A model generated the notes under the pieces. It saw only the letters and a program-made list of their open reading frames with translations. It did no database searches and had not been told where the DNA came from. From Erythrocercus mccallii (Eukaryota > Chordata > Aves > Passeriformes > Dicruridae): a stretch of DNA of 64,000 bases. Location: the NCBI GenBank assembly GCA_013397435.1, contig VZRG01000200.1, forward strand, positions 659,179 to 723,178. Reading direction: 5' to 3'. Made by a program: the position numbers and the translations under genes. This document shows, piece by piece, positions 22,601 through 30,245 of the stretch; the stretch's first letter is position 1, and the number at the start of each line of letters is the position of its first letter.

Positions 22601-25356
22601 AGACCAGTCAGACAATACAGACTCCAGCTCAACACTTGGCACAGAGAATCCTCACTTCCAAAATGAAACAAACAACCCCTTCTTGATATTTCACTGAGTC
22701 TTCTCTATGACAGTGCATATTTGCACGGAGTCTTAATTCACAAAAAATGGATTTGCAGGAGGACTTATATTATTGATGAAAGTAGTCTGAAGTTAAAAAA
22801 ACCCCAACAACAACAACAAAAAAACCAAACCCACAATGGAGTAAAAAAAGAAAAAAGCAGGAGATTTTGAAAAATAAAAAAAAAATCAAGCATTTTCAAA
22901 ATAAAACCTTGCATAAATGCTGACACTTTTTATTTCAATTCAAGTGAATCTTTTATTTTATTAAAATAATTTTATTCTGAGCTGTGCGTTTCATTTAAAA
23001 GTTGAGCTGATAATCCCATTCAATGACTAATCTTTTACTCCATAGTCTCAACAAAGTTTGTCATATCCTGCTTGGACCTGCACTACCATCCACAGTCTCT
23101 GTATTTTTATACAGAGTCTTACACTAAGTGAAAGGTTAGGATCATTTACAAAAATGTGTTTTATTGCTGCCAGTAATGAGGTCACCCAGCGCCTAGGTGA
23201 TACAACAGGACACGGTGTGTATCCTGACCTAAAAAGAACTTACTTTGAGTGTATCCTTTTGGCCTTATGCCACTGAAGTGACCTTAAAACCATATCACAC
23301 ACCCAAGAACAATTTACTGTGATTTTGAAATTATAGTAAATAATCTTTTTTTCATCCAAAAAAGAGAGAGGGAGAGAGGGAGAAAGAGAGAGAGAGAAAG
23401 AGAGAGAAAGAGAGAAAAAACCTAAGCTATTATCTTTTTAAATTCAGGGAATATTTACATGTTAAGGGGAAAAAGGACAGACAATAGGCATGGACCCTCT
23501 AATTTCTGATCAGTTACTAATTAACTTAAGAAGTCTTTTCTCCAGAGAAAGAAAAAGACACTGAAAGTGTAAAAACAAGTTAGTGAGTTTTGGAGTCTCT
23601 ACTGTGTGTGGCACAAGGATTTACAACTTGCTCTACTGATTATCTCTGTAAAAAAAACCCTCCCTGTTTATTTCCTTTTTGCATATTAAATAAAACTTAA
23701 AATTCTGATTATGATGTACTACAATAAAAAAAATTAAAGCTGTTATATTCTGTGACACTTCCATAAATGAAGAATAGTTCACTTTGAATTTGTAAAAAGA
23801 CAGGCTTCATATATCTGCTTTATGTCTCACTCAGCTGTTGTTTTAATATCTTTGTTGCCTCATTCTTCTCATAAAGATACTAGTCACAGATAGCTTAACA
23901 AATTCAATCCAATAGCATCCTTAGTGCTAGACTTGAAGCAGACAACAGTATAACTGAGAACACTTCAGTGTCCTGTAGTGTGATCCAATCACCTCAAAGT
24001 GTGCCTTGGAAAGCTGGGATGCACTGCCAGTTAGACCCAGATAAGCTCTGCGCTGTCTCTACCATATATGGTTTGGAAAGCTCTCACAGGCTTTTATGAT
24101 ATGTGAACAAGTACATTGCAGGAACTTAAGTCTGGCATTTTTATCTCTGAACTTGAAGGCATTTGTAAAATGAGAAAGTATATGTCTACAGCTAAACAGA
24201 ATCAATTTCCTACACCATAAAAACCTAACTTTCTGCAGGTGGCAAAACAAGCATGTGTTTTGCATTTGTCTGCTCCTGTTAAGAAAAATAAATTTGAAAG
24301 TTTGTAGTGCTCTGCAGCTGCCTTTGTACAACTCACAGACTTAAAACATTACACTGAAAAAACACCTCTGGTACTGAAACACGGTGATGAGCTCCAGTGG
24401 ACCCAGTGGCCTGGTCCTGCTTGGTGTCCCCAACATCCATTTTCACTACTATCTACTACAGACTCGAGAAAATGGAATTGTTTTGGATGATGTCATTCCT
24501 TTTTGTGCCACAGCTACATCATTTGTACCTGAAACTTTATCTGCAGTAAGTCTGGATACTGGAATATGCTGGCATTACCTTGCACACACAAATCGAGTGC
24601 ACACTAGCTCTGAAGATTTTTTGAAGTCTGAGAGTTACTGAAAACAAACTGGTCTGTACTTGCATGGCAGTATGTCTGAAACTGCTAAAATTAAGGCTAC
24701 TTTTCTAGATCCTTTGAGCAGCAACTCAAACTGAACTGATCAGGCAAAGCACAAAGTCTGAATTTTTGGCCAGACAATTAAGAATTGAGCATTGCTTGGG
24801 GAAACTATGACATCTGCAGATAATTTACTTACAGGAAAAAGAAGGAAATAAGGATTTTCCTTTGGGAGGATCTTCAAGGTGCAATGGACACTAAAATATG
24901 ATAGGGTTATACAGTCTACAAAATGAACCTTGATTTCAAAGAGGACTGGTAACATGGACAAAGGAGACAGATGTGAGGTAAAAGATAGAGGATGGAGCAC
25001 TCTGGTTAGTCAAATCCTTCCTTGCTTGCATGTGACAACATTCAGAAAAAATACAATAAAAATAACATACAAAGGATACAACAGGTAAAATAAAATAAAA
25101 TAAAATAAAATAAAATAAAATAAAATAAAATAAAATAAAACAAAACCCAGAAAAAAATCTTCAAATTGAAGGTGCTACCTACATTATTCCTGGAGAAGAC
25201 ATTGTTCATCCAGTTGGTGAAGGTTTTCTTTTGCATGGACATACGCTGCTCTTGCAGCTTTTTGATGTGATCTTTTTCATATTCAGTGCTCATGGTCACC
25301 TAGGAGGTCAGAAACCTCAGTAGGCTGCTGAGTGCTGAAGAGATCTGCCAGGCCAC
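1475..25356 (-). CDS. SPTBN5: SPTBN5, beta-V (beta-heavy) spectrin: 5' part of gene, 23 coding exons
   Basis: SPTBN5 is a large beta spectrin that pairs with alpha spectrin and crosslinks actin beneath membranes. Twenty-three exons, all with GT-AG borders and compatible phases, join to 4,602 coding bases (1,534 codons) without a stop. In order they encode a beta-spectrin N-terminus, CH1 (about residues 20-130), CH2 (about 133-245), repeat 1 with the family-typical FRTVEKPPK stretch, repeats 2-11 of about 105 residues each, and the start of repeat 12. The human protein is about 3,670 residues with 30 repeats, so roughly 40% is here; the remaining repeats and the PH domain lie to the left. The assignment to SPTBN5 over other beta spectrins rests on divergence from the standard sequence and on synteny next to EHD4. 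Nothing suggests a pseudogene. The span includes introns and a short 5'UTR. Confidence 0.9.
2221..2447 (-). CDS. SPTBN5: SPTBN5 exon: spectrin repeat 11 body
   Basis: This 227-bp exon is bounded by TTCCTGGCAG|GATGCC and AAAAG|GTACTG. It encodes about residues 1397-1472, the A and B helices of repeat 11. The A helix reads DARKKIEKIEKVL and lacks the usual Trp of spectrin repeats. The LLKQHRQLE motif is the typical B helix. The split Arg codon joins in phase to the next exon. Confidence 0.87.
3195..3359 (-). CDS. SPTBN5: SPTBN5 exon: repeat 10 C-helix
   Basis: This 165-bp, phase 0-0 exon is bounded by TTTCTCCAG|AAAGGA and CTGCAG|GTGAGG. It encodes about residues 1342-1396. The motif LQKKWRELYGKMIERGDKL is a canonical spectrin helix C with the conserved Trp. 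Confidence 0.88.
3451..3621 (-). CDS. SPTBN5: SPTBN5 exon: repeat 10, helices A-B
   Basis: This 171-bp, phase 0-0 exon has an acceptor after TTTTCTGTAAG and a donor AAG|GTGAAG. It encodes about residues 1285-1341 and starts EFNRDAAELLLWMEEK, a standard helix A with its Trp. The frame stays open past the donor, but the continuation is not spectrin-like and the next exon joins in phase. Confidence 0.85.
4174..4273 (-). CDS. SPTBN5: SPTBN5 exon: repeat 9 C-helix
   Basis: This 100-bp exon is bounded by TTTCTTGGTAG|T and CTACAG|GTAACT. It encodes about residues 1251-1284, including RRRWEQLIQSNAKRKQRLL, a typical helix C. It is too short to be seen as a long ORF but joins in phase to both neighbours. 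Confidence 0.87.
5245..5384 (-). CDS. SPTBN5: SPTBN5 exon: repeat 9 B-helix
   Basis: This 140-bp exon has an acceptor after TTTTTCAAATGCAG and a donor CATGT|GTGAGT. It encodes about residues 1205-1251, with SLLKQHQEFEQLL (helix B) and the ESRHFAS turn before helix C. Phase and repeat register match the flanking exons. Confidence 0.87.
6192..6438 (-). CDS. SPTBN5: SPTBN5 exon: repeat 8 C-helix and repeat 9 A-helix
   Basis: This 247-bp exon has an acceptor after GACTCTGGAAAG and a donor GGG|GTATGT. It encodes about residues 1122-1204. It holds LEELGRKVVHQ, then the C helix with MWEKRWKKLQDGLELQKFN. The helix A of repeat 9 that follows lacks the usual Trp and ends RGGDLG. The acceptor was chosen to keep the split Ser codon in phase. 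Confidence 0.85.
7068..7355 (-). CDS. SPTBN5: SPTBN5 exon: repeat 7 C-helix and repeat 8 A-B
   Basis: This 288-bp exon is bounded by ATTTAAG|GATCAA and GAAAG|GTAGAG. It encodes about residues 1026-1122. Helix C contains IQKKWDILQWAQNQQSFL, followed by helix A (LLLWAEGIREKL) and helix B (AEQLLKEHQDLL). Both split codons join in frame. Confidence 0.88.
7900..8151 (-). CDS. SPTBN5: SPTBN5 exon: end of repeat 6 and repeat 7 A-B
   Basis: This 252-bp exon has an acceptor after CTTGCTTCAAG and a donor AATC|GTAAGG. It encodes about residues 942-1026. RWQSMETLKEEKG closes repeat 6. VRTFLQDCQSIGVLLQDK opens repeat 7, with Leu-Leu in place of the usual Trp region. Confidence 0.86.
8759..8889 (-). CDS. 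SPTBN5: SPTBN5 exon: repeat 6 B-C
   Basis: This 131-bp exon has an acceptor after CTATTTTAG and a donor ATCAG|GTAAAA. It encodes about residues 899-942. The sequence FLTELAAGKGQLEDIENLA is helix B of repeat 6, followed by FEIQTWMEEI leading into helix C. It is short but in phase with both neighbours. Confidence 0.85.
9427..9579 (-). CDS. SPTBN5: SPTBN5 exon: end of repeat 5, start of repeat 6
   Basis: This 153-bp, phase 0-0 exon is bounded by TTTTATAG|AACAGA and TATCAG|GTACCC. It encodes about residues 848-898. NRKKALEEM completes repeat 5 helix C and EEFQSWMRDKENIF is repeat 6 helix A with its Trp. Confidence 0.87.
10285..10476 (-). CDS. SPTBN5: SPTBN5 exon: repeat 5 B-C loop insertion and C-helix
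   Basis: This 192-bp, phase 0-0 exon is bounded by TTCTTAACAG|ATGACA and GCTGAG|GTATAA. It encodes about residues 784-847. The first 40 or so residues are rich in Ser, Thr and Pro (for example SRTWATSETASTGTSS) and do not look like a coiled coil. The last 20 (IWKTQEEIDSLYEHLQTMAE) are helix C of repeat 5. The extra segment sits in the B-C loop, which in fly beta-heavy spectrin repeat 5 carries an SH3 domain. No SH3 motif is recognisable here. Confidence 0.85.
11615..11821 (-). CDS. SPTBN5: SPTBN5 exon: repeat 5, helices A-B
   Basis: This 207-bp, phase 0-0 exon is bounded by GTTCCTTCAG|TACTTT and GCTGCA|GTAAGT. It encodes about residues 715-783. DIDEADSWLRERQPLLAS is a textbook helix A with its Trp, followed by the QDYGKDESSAEALLHRH loop and helix B. 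It joins smoothly to the LIKQ end of the exon at 12,957. Confidence 0.9.
12760..12860 (-). pseudogene. Orphan spectrin-helix-like exon remnant (tentative)
   Basis: The minus strand here reads SQTRRRFEQLGDALK, which resembles a spectrin helix C, and ends at a good donor AAG|GTAAAA. It lies between the exons for repeat 4 and repeat 5. Those two exons already join perfectly without it, in phase and in repeat register. I find no good phase-compatible acceptor upstream of it. It may be a relic of a duplicated or lost exon, a rare alternative exon, or chance. The upper boundary is arbitrary. Confidence 0.25.
12957..13157 (-). CDS. SPTBN5: SPTBN5 exon: repeat 4 B-C
   Basis: This 201-bp, phase 0-0 exon is bounded by CTTCTGCTAG|GCTCTT and AAACAG|GTAAGA. 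It encodes about residues 648-714. The motif LQKLWQQLQDEVADRKSRL is a canonical helix C, ending LIKQ where helix A of repeat 5 begins. Confidence 0.9.
13637..13790 (-). CDS. SPTBN5: SPTBN5 exon: repeat 4, helix A
   Basis: This 154-bp exon has an acceptor after CTTGGTTCAG and a donor AATAAG|GTATGC. It encodes about residues 596-647. FFRDCKEEESWISEKWKLA is helix A with its Trp. The split Arg codon matches the preceding exon. Confidence 0.89.
14236..14468 (-). CDS. SPTBN5: SPTBN5 exon: repeat 3 B-C
   Basis: This 233-bp exon has an acceptor after TTGTAG and a donor TCACG|GTAGGC. It encodes about residues 519-596. It begins VLVNSQDCGKQLLEVVDLL, equivalent to the SQDYGK loop of other beta spectrins, followed by helix B and a C helix with MLRQLYQNL. 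Confidence 0.88.
15867..16005 (-). CDS. SPTBN5: SPTBN5 exon: end of repeat 2, start of repeat 3
   Basis: This 139-bp exon is bounded by TCCTTTGTAG|GCAAAA and CTGCAG|GTACTG. It encodes about residues 472-518. The motif KQWQDLLDQLQRREQSL is the C helix of repeat 2 and DVDAITEELKELQ is the following A helix, which lacks the usual Trp. Both junctions are in phase. Confidence 0.88.
17029..17660 (-). CDS. SPTBN5: SPTBN5 exon: repeats 1-2 (largest exon)
   Basis: This 632-bp exon has an acceptor after TCCCATTGCAG and a donor CAGAA|GTGAGT. It encodes about residues 262-472. It holds the beta-spectrin repeat 1, with FRTVEKPPKYQEKG and the RANNQRPYLPPEGK stretch that are hallmarks of all beta spectrins, and then LAQRFLKKAALRESYLEDM of repeat 2. 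The equivalent exon is also the large one in other beta-spectrin genes. The frame stays open a little upstream of the acceptor, but that part is intron. Confidence 0.93.
17764..17809. repeat. 17-bp direct repeat
   Basis: The sequence ATTTTATATGATGTGGT occurs at 17,764-17,780 and again at 17,793-17,809, about 100 bp upstream of the repeat 1-2 exon of SPTBN5 in the direction of transcription. It is a local duplication with no assigned role. Confidence 0.8.
18845..18888. repeat. 19-bp tandem duplication in SPTBN5 intron
   Basis: The unit GCTTCCTTGGCACATTCAG is present twice head to tail (18,845-18,863 and 18,864-18,882), followed by the first six bases of a third copy. It is a short minisatellite-like duplication. 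Confidence 0.9.
19020..19150. repeat. Purine-rich low-complexity tract
   Basis: The plus strand is mostly A and G, with GAGAGAGAGAAAAGAAAG-type runs. This makes the minus (transcribed) strand a pyrimidine-rich stretch in the SPTBN5 intron. Open frames across it are compositional artefacts. Confidence 0.6.
19423..19620 (-). mobile_element. CR1 LINE 3'-end fragment
   Basis: The plus strand contains AGTTGGAAGGGACTCATAAG followed by GACCATTGAGTCCAACTCC. This is the reverse complement of the well-known 3' region of avian CR1 retrotransposons. The fragment is about 200 bp, 5'-truncated and diverged, as is usual for CR1. It lies in an SPTBN5 intron in the same orientation as the gene. Boundaries are approximate. 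Confidence 0.85.
19886..20114 (-). CDS. SPTBN5: SPTBN5 exon: C-terminal half of CH2
   Basis: This 229-bp exon is bounded by TCCTTGCCCAG|GCCTGA and AACAAA|GTAAGT. It encodes about residues 185-261. It has NNAFEVAEKEFGISKLLDAE, DERSIMTYVSLYYHYFSRL and the linker to repeat 1, as in other beta-spectrin actin-binding domains. Confidence 0.93.
20987..21144 (-). CDS. SPTBN5: SPTBN5 exon: N-terminal half of CH2
   Basis: This 158-bp exon is bounded by TTCACAG|GAAGAA and CTCACAG|GTATGT. It encodes about residues 133-185, with ALLLWCQHKTASYSNVSVKD and WSDGLAFNALIHAHR, the CH2 signature of spectrins. It is a complete exon not visible as a long ORF because of stop codons in the flanking introns. Confidence 0.93.
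21813..21929 (-). CDS. SPTBN5: SPTBN5 exon: end of CH1
   Basis: This 117-bp, phase 0-0 exon has an acceptor TTAGCAG|GTACAA and a donor GATAAG|GTAAAA. It encodes about residues 94-132. The motif NIVDGDRTLILGLIWIIILR is the conserved last helix of CH1. It is too short for ORF detection and was found by expecting the missing CH1 segment. Confidence 0.94.
22427..22594 (-). CDS. SPTBN5: SPTBN5 exon: core of CH1
   Basis: This 168-bp, phase 0-0 exon is bounded by CTTCACAG|GCAAAG and TCCAAG|GTAAGT. It encodes about residues 38-93. It carries DLKDGIPLMKLLELLSGE and PKPSRGKMRVHFLENNSKA, the actin-binding CH1 signature of beta spectrins. Confidence 0.94.
23358..23420. repeat. 63-nt pure purine (GA/A) tract
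   Basis: Every base from 23,358 to 23,420 on the plus strand is A or G, mostly GAGA and GAAAGA units. It lies in the first coding intron of SPTBN5. Such mirror-like homopurine runs can adopt triplex DNA and are length-variable. Confidence 0.9.
25086..25140. repeat. (TAAAA)11 pentanucleotide microsatellite
   Basis: There are eleven perfect TAAAA units on the plus strand, followed by CAAAA. The array lies about 40 bp inside the first coding intron of SPTBN5, just past the donor at 25,181-25,182, where the transcript would carry (UUUUA)n. Confidence 0.97.
25183..25356 (-). CDS. SPTBN5: SPTBN5 first coding exon (5'UTR plus residues 1-37)
   Basis: The coding part is 25,183-25,293. The start is ATG at 25,291-25,293 in the context GTGACCATGA. 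The protein begins MSTEYEKDHIKKLQEQ and runs through KKTFTNWMNNVF, the opening of CH1. The donor is AATAAT|GTAGGT. The upper limit uses a strong acceptor TGTTTTTTGTAG just above 25,356, which gives 63 bp of 5'UTR. A weaker acceptor (CCTCCTAG) directly before 25,299 is an alternative. A TATATA on the minus strand near 25,385 could instead mean transcription starts here. The upstream non-coding exon, if any, was not found. Confidence 0.85.
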
Positions 25357-28042
25357 CTACAAAAAACAGTTACATGCCCAGTGTATATAGGAAACCCAGC
25401 ACCAACAGGTGCAAGATGCAATACCACACCCACTGTAATACCTTAATTTCCTTTTGCTTGCACTTTGCACTTTGATTCCACCAACTTTATTTTTAACTTA
25501 CTTGAGCTCACCCTTTTAAAATACATCTCTGCTTCAGGATGAAAATTTGACATGTATCTATGCTGCCTTCCTTTCTTGCTCTCAGTCTCCACCCAGTCTC
25601 CTTGATCCCATGAGGACCACTACCTGAAAGCCATTAATAACTTCCTTGGGTGTGCTGAAAGCACATCACAGAGAACCAATCTTAGACACTGCCAGAAGCA
25701 GGAATCCACAAATCAATTCCAAAAAGAAAAAGAAAAAGTATGTTGTGTTCTCTGAGGACTGGTTGAGATGCTGTCGTTGGCTTTTAGACCACAGTATTTC
25801 CAACAGAAATCAAAGAACTACTTGGAAAGGAAATGGAATCAACTTGTTTCTTTCCTCACATGGGTTCAGTTTTTGCACATCTATCACAGTAAGGATGGTG
25901 ATACAGGTCCATAATCACATGAATAAGGCCCTAGCCTGGGTGTCAGGAAGCATTATTTCACTTCCCTCCTCTTGTCTACCTCATCCATACCAGTGAAGTC
26001 AGGCTTGTCATTCCTCACAGCACCCAAGCTGAATATTCAGAAAGATTAGAAGGGAGAAGTCTTCCCTGTAGAGTCTATGACACAATAAACTGGATTTCAA
26101 CCCAAATGAATAGCACTTTTGATGACACTTGGCTTATATTGTAAATTGTAACAGCTGTGACCTTGTGTTATGAAGGCAAGAGGATCACTCCAAAAAAAAA
26201 AGGGAAAAATCAGTGTAAGATCCGTGGCTGCAGACATCTGCAGTAACAAAATGTCATCTGCTTGAATTACTGCCATAATTATAAGTATTACCTGAATATC
26301 AACCTGGCTGGGAAACCAAGAAACCTGTTGTAGTGATGGGAGAGGACAGAGGTGCCAACTACTGTCAACCAACTGCAAAGAGAGAAGAGAATGAAAAATT
26401 AAAACATCTGAGAAGCTGTGAGAGTGTACTACACCTTCTTCCCAAATTGCCATGTTTGTTTTGCAAAGGTGAAGCTCTGAACAGTTATGGTCTTTGTACC
26501 CATTTAATTCATAAAATATAAAATACTGGGAAAGATAACTTTATCTGTCCTAGCATAAGAAGACAGCAATGGGGAACTAACAACAGCAGACATTGCAAAT
26601 GGGAAATCCCTTGCCCAATAGTTTTCCATGCTTTGATTAGTATAAAAATAATTGCATTTTACAATATTATAAGGTTTGGTAAGTGCAGAAGCAATGATTT
26701 TTTTTAACTGCATTTTTATTTGTTTCTTTTTGGGGCAGATGTTTCTTAACCTGCAATGCTTGACTTCTTCAGAGCATTGAAGCCTGATGGTTCAGAAACA
26801 ACACAGGAAGGAGTTATGGCAACAGATGAAAGCCTAACGAAAGGAAGAATTTAGTAAATTCTGAAATAGAATTATGGAGAACATCCTCTAAATATTTTCT
26901 TATCTTGTGGACCAGTTCAGCACTATCCATTTGAAGAGCAGATATTCAAATTGCCTGTCCTTGCTGGAGAGGTGATATTAACTCACTCCCATGCAATAAC
27001 CCATATAGGTAGTCCATACTAAAATGCCATTTCTGAGTTTGCCAAATGCTTCTCAGAATACTTGCAGGCTTCTTTTGTTTTTAAGGATTGCTACCCAAAC
27101 ACTGCAGTCACCCCAAATAATGATGGAACTGGTTTAATTTAGGGACAAAAGAAGCTTATTTTGAGCTACTGCCTCACACAACAGCTCACCTGTTTCATCA
27201 AGTTAGAAATACTCCCTGTATGGGTAGATGATTGCCTAAAGACAGATCTGTAATAAATTATCTGCATTTGCAGGATGCATAAACAGTGCTTTGAGCCAAA
27301 TCTAGTCATAACGGTACACTGCAAGAAAAGAAAAGATCAAAGAATGTGAAAAAAGTGGACTTACCCAGTTTTGGAGGAAGTCCTTTCTGACATTCAGCAG
27401 CTGGTTCTCCTGAGGAATGACTTCCACTAGGTTCACTCCTACATTTACCTCACTGCTTTAATGCAGAGTGACCTTTGATTTCAGGAACAGAGAGCAAGTA
27501 TTTATGATCTACCTATGAACCTTTCATCTGATCTGAAAGAAATTAACTCACCAGAACACAATGAGTAAAGGTTGTCACAGGCCTTATCCAATTTTATGCT
27601 CAAAAATGATATATGAATGTCAGCAAAATTGCTATAAACCAGTTGAAAAGCCATACATAGCTCTGATGTTTTGGTAAAGAGCATCTTGCACAGTTGAACT
27701 GAAGGTTCTGCCCTTCTTAAGAAGTTCTTACCTGGAAAATTGAATCTGACAATGGACTCTGGAAATGAAAGCACAGCAGAGAGTACAAAGATCAGAGTGA
27801 TAGCCAAGTGGTTAAACTGGGACACAGTAAATGAGAAGATGAAACTGTGAAGTCTTAGGAATTTGCTTAGCACTGCTTTGAGGAAGTTTTATGCACAGAT
27901 ACCTGCTGCTGGCAGGGCAAACTGGAGTCAAGCTGGAAGTGTCAGCTGATTGCAAAGTTTACTATTCATGAGCTTTTCATTAATAACAAAAGGGAAAATA
28001 ATTCTGGCGATTTATATAGAGAGCAGTGAGTCCTTTCTGGCC

Positions 28043-28198
28043 TATAAAAGGTCACACATGCACAGGGTACATTCACCTGGCATCATTGCCAAGAATCGGA
28101 AAGTTGCTGCTGGGAATCAGTACTAGAAAATGGGCAAGAATCTGAAATCAGAGACTGTAAGGAAGGATGTCAAGCTCAGAGGTGAGGTAAGGGAATAG
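28043..28198 (+). promoter_or_regulatory. Candidate TATA promoter with short first exon, plus strand
   Basis: TATAAAAG occurs at 28,043-28,050. An ATG at 28,130 in a favourable context (GAAAATGGGC) follows about 80 bp later. It opens a short frame beginning MGKNLKSETVRKDVKLRGE that runs to a good splice donor GGTGAG|GTAAGG near 28,189. The frame stops at TAG soon after if not spliced. I do not recognise the peptide and found no second exon. It could be a tissue-specific or non-coding transcript start, or chance. Confidence 0.25.
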
Positions 28199-29579
28199 CA
28201 GTGTTTTTCCCTTTTAGCAAGTGTAGTTTAGCTAGCCTCCAAAAGGGACAGGAGAAAATATAAGAAAAAATTAGGAACCCACCCAAACTCAGGATGGATA
28301 AAACTTGATCAGTAGATTCTGTGTCTTCATATGCACACTAGAGAAATATCATATATAATGTCACATAAAACTGCTTAAATAAGTTGAATATTTATATTAC
28401 AGATATTTTTCAAAATATTTCCTCTGAATTCCTGGACTCATGTTCTGGACTAGCCAACTAATACTGTAAGCTGTTGATTTAAATCTGGCACAAGTTGGCT
28501 AGGTTGTGTGTGTTGAGAAAATGTCCTTACTCCTTTCAGATAGAAGGCAGAGGACCAGTGGGTGAATTGGTCCTGGATGCAGGCATTTCTCCCTATTGCA
28601 AGTTAATTATTATCTATATGGTTAAATGTGCAAGTCACCGTCTTTGCTTTTTATGATGATACAAGGCAATCAAAGATATGGTATAAAATTTCACTAACTC
28701 CTCAATATCTATCTAAAGTTCAAAGTTAAATGGTGGACCCTTATGAGACAGTGATAAATAAAGCCATTTCCTCAGTTATTTATATCCTGACAGAGTAAGA
28801 GGAAGGGCACAACAATATTTGCATGCAGTTTCCTGGAGGGATCAGGAAAATCATCACCCATCTAGGCTAATTATGGGCCCTCTCTTGCTGCCTTTGCAGA
28901 GAAGGAAAGCCTTTCCATCGACCTCAGGAAGAGGGGCCTAAAGAGTACCCTTCCCTTGCCTTGTTTCCAGCCTGAGGTGGTTTTCTGTGCTGGCAGATGT
29001 GTTTCTTTGTTTCCTAACAGGAAGGATCCTGATGCCAGATTCCCCTCTATAAAACACCCATCAGTAAGATGTGTTAGGATGTCTTACCACCCTTCCTTAT
29101 CTGCCCACAGTCTTGTTCTGCTTAAGAGGAAAATGGAGATTGTGGAGATCAAACAGACACAAGCAACATGTTGTGAAGCCCTAAAACTCCACAGTCCCCA
29201 GCCCATCCCACACTATTCCTCCACTCCTGGCAACACCCTGTAAATCAAAGAAGGATGTGACATTTATTTCTATCTATTTGAATTATTTTTCTTAAGTGTC
29301 ATCATTGTCCTCCTCTCATAATATGCATGTGAATTCCCAGCTCCTCTCTAAGATGGGAAGAAATGTTTAATTCCCCTGCCATAAAAAGCATACAACTGAC
29401 AGTCCCAGGGTTGCAGATGCTGAGTTTGCTGCTACCATTCCCACCCTGACCTCAAGTGAGGGCTGATCACCATGAGCTTTCCCAGGGCAGCAGCTCACAG
29501 GCTGTGCTCTGCAGGCAGCAGCACTCATTCCCCTCATCATTGCCTTTGCTCATGGGGATGGAGGAGTCTGCCAGAGAGG

Positions 29580-29594
29580 AACACACACACACAG
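29580..29594. repeat. Short CA microsatellite
   Basis: A run of about seven CA units in the GC-richer part of the intergenic region. No function is indicated. Confidence 0.7.
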
Positions 29595-30055
29595 GTGGGT
29601 GCAGATGCCTTCCTGGGCCAAAGCATCCCCCCTAAGGCCATCTGTAGCTGACAGTCCTGCAACTTAAAGAGCCCCCCATTGTATGAAGCTGCTAGAGCCC
29701 TAGAGCCGTGCCCTGCGCTGCCACTGGGCAAAGCCAGCTCCCATTCCAAAGCCGTGTGACCACACGCATGCTTGCTCTTGCACGGGGCCGAGTGCATTCA
29801 CATGGCTCAGGTGGAAGGTTTGGCACAGTCCATCACCCTCCATTACGTAAGCTTTGCATACACATCTTTTTGTAGGTACAAGAAAATCCTGTCTGATTCC
29901 TGCTAAGGAGAGGGTTCCCCAAATCTCAAAGAAAATAAGCATATTAAATGTAAAAATGTGCATGACAGCTCAGCCCTTTATCCCCCACTGTGTCTCCAGC
30001 CATGTTACTTCCACATGCAAGAGTCTCAAAACATCTGGACATTGACTCCATGGGG

Positions 30056-30245
30056 TATAAAGGCAGCCCCCTCCCGGGGCTACAGTCTTGTAGCTCACAG
30101 AGTGCCAAGCATGCATAGAAATTATCCTGCTGCCTGGGGCAAGCAATCTGGGTCCCACAGGTGGCCCTTTGCCTCTGCCACCCTCCCCAGCTCTGGCAAA
30201 CAGCTGATGTTCAGTTTCATCAACGTAGTGCGGACACAGATGAGC
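30056..30245 (+). promoter_or_regulatory. Candidate TATA-box start with small ORF, plus strand
   Basis: GGGTATAAAGGCAGC (TATA at 30,056-30,063) lies in GC-rich flanks with a CCCGGGG element, about 50 bp before an ATG at 30,111. The ATG opens a frame of about 45 codons ending in TGA near 30,245. The peptide is not recognised. The element looks like a core promoter, but no gene body can be shown. Confidence 0.2.

Larger units (their letters stand above)
13158..25182 (-). other. SPTBN5: SPTBN5 introns, 5' half
   Basis: This is the intronic sequence between the listed exons. The larger introns are 14,469-15,866, 16,006-17,028, 17,661-19,885 (holding the CR1 fragment and a tandem duplication) and 22,595-25,182 (holding the purine tract and the TAAAA array). 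No further exon is needed to complete the reading frame, and none was recognised. Confidence 0.6.

Noticed and set aside
25294..25299. Start of SPTBN5 at 25,299
   Set aside because: The codon there is GTG. The ATG at 25,291-25,293 gives the family-typical N-terminus.
25385..25395. Minus-strand TATATA as the SPTBN5 promoter
   Set aside because: The sequence between it and the ATG looks like an intron end with a strong acceptor (TGTTTTTTGTAG), so an upstream non-coding exon is at least as likely.
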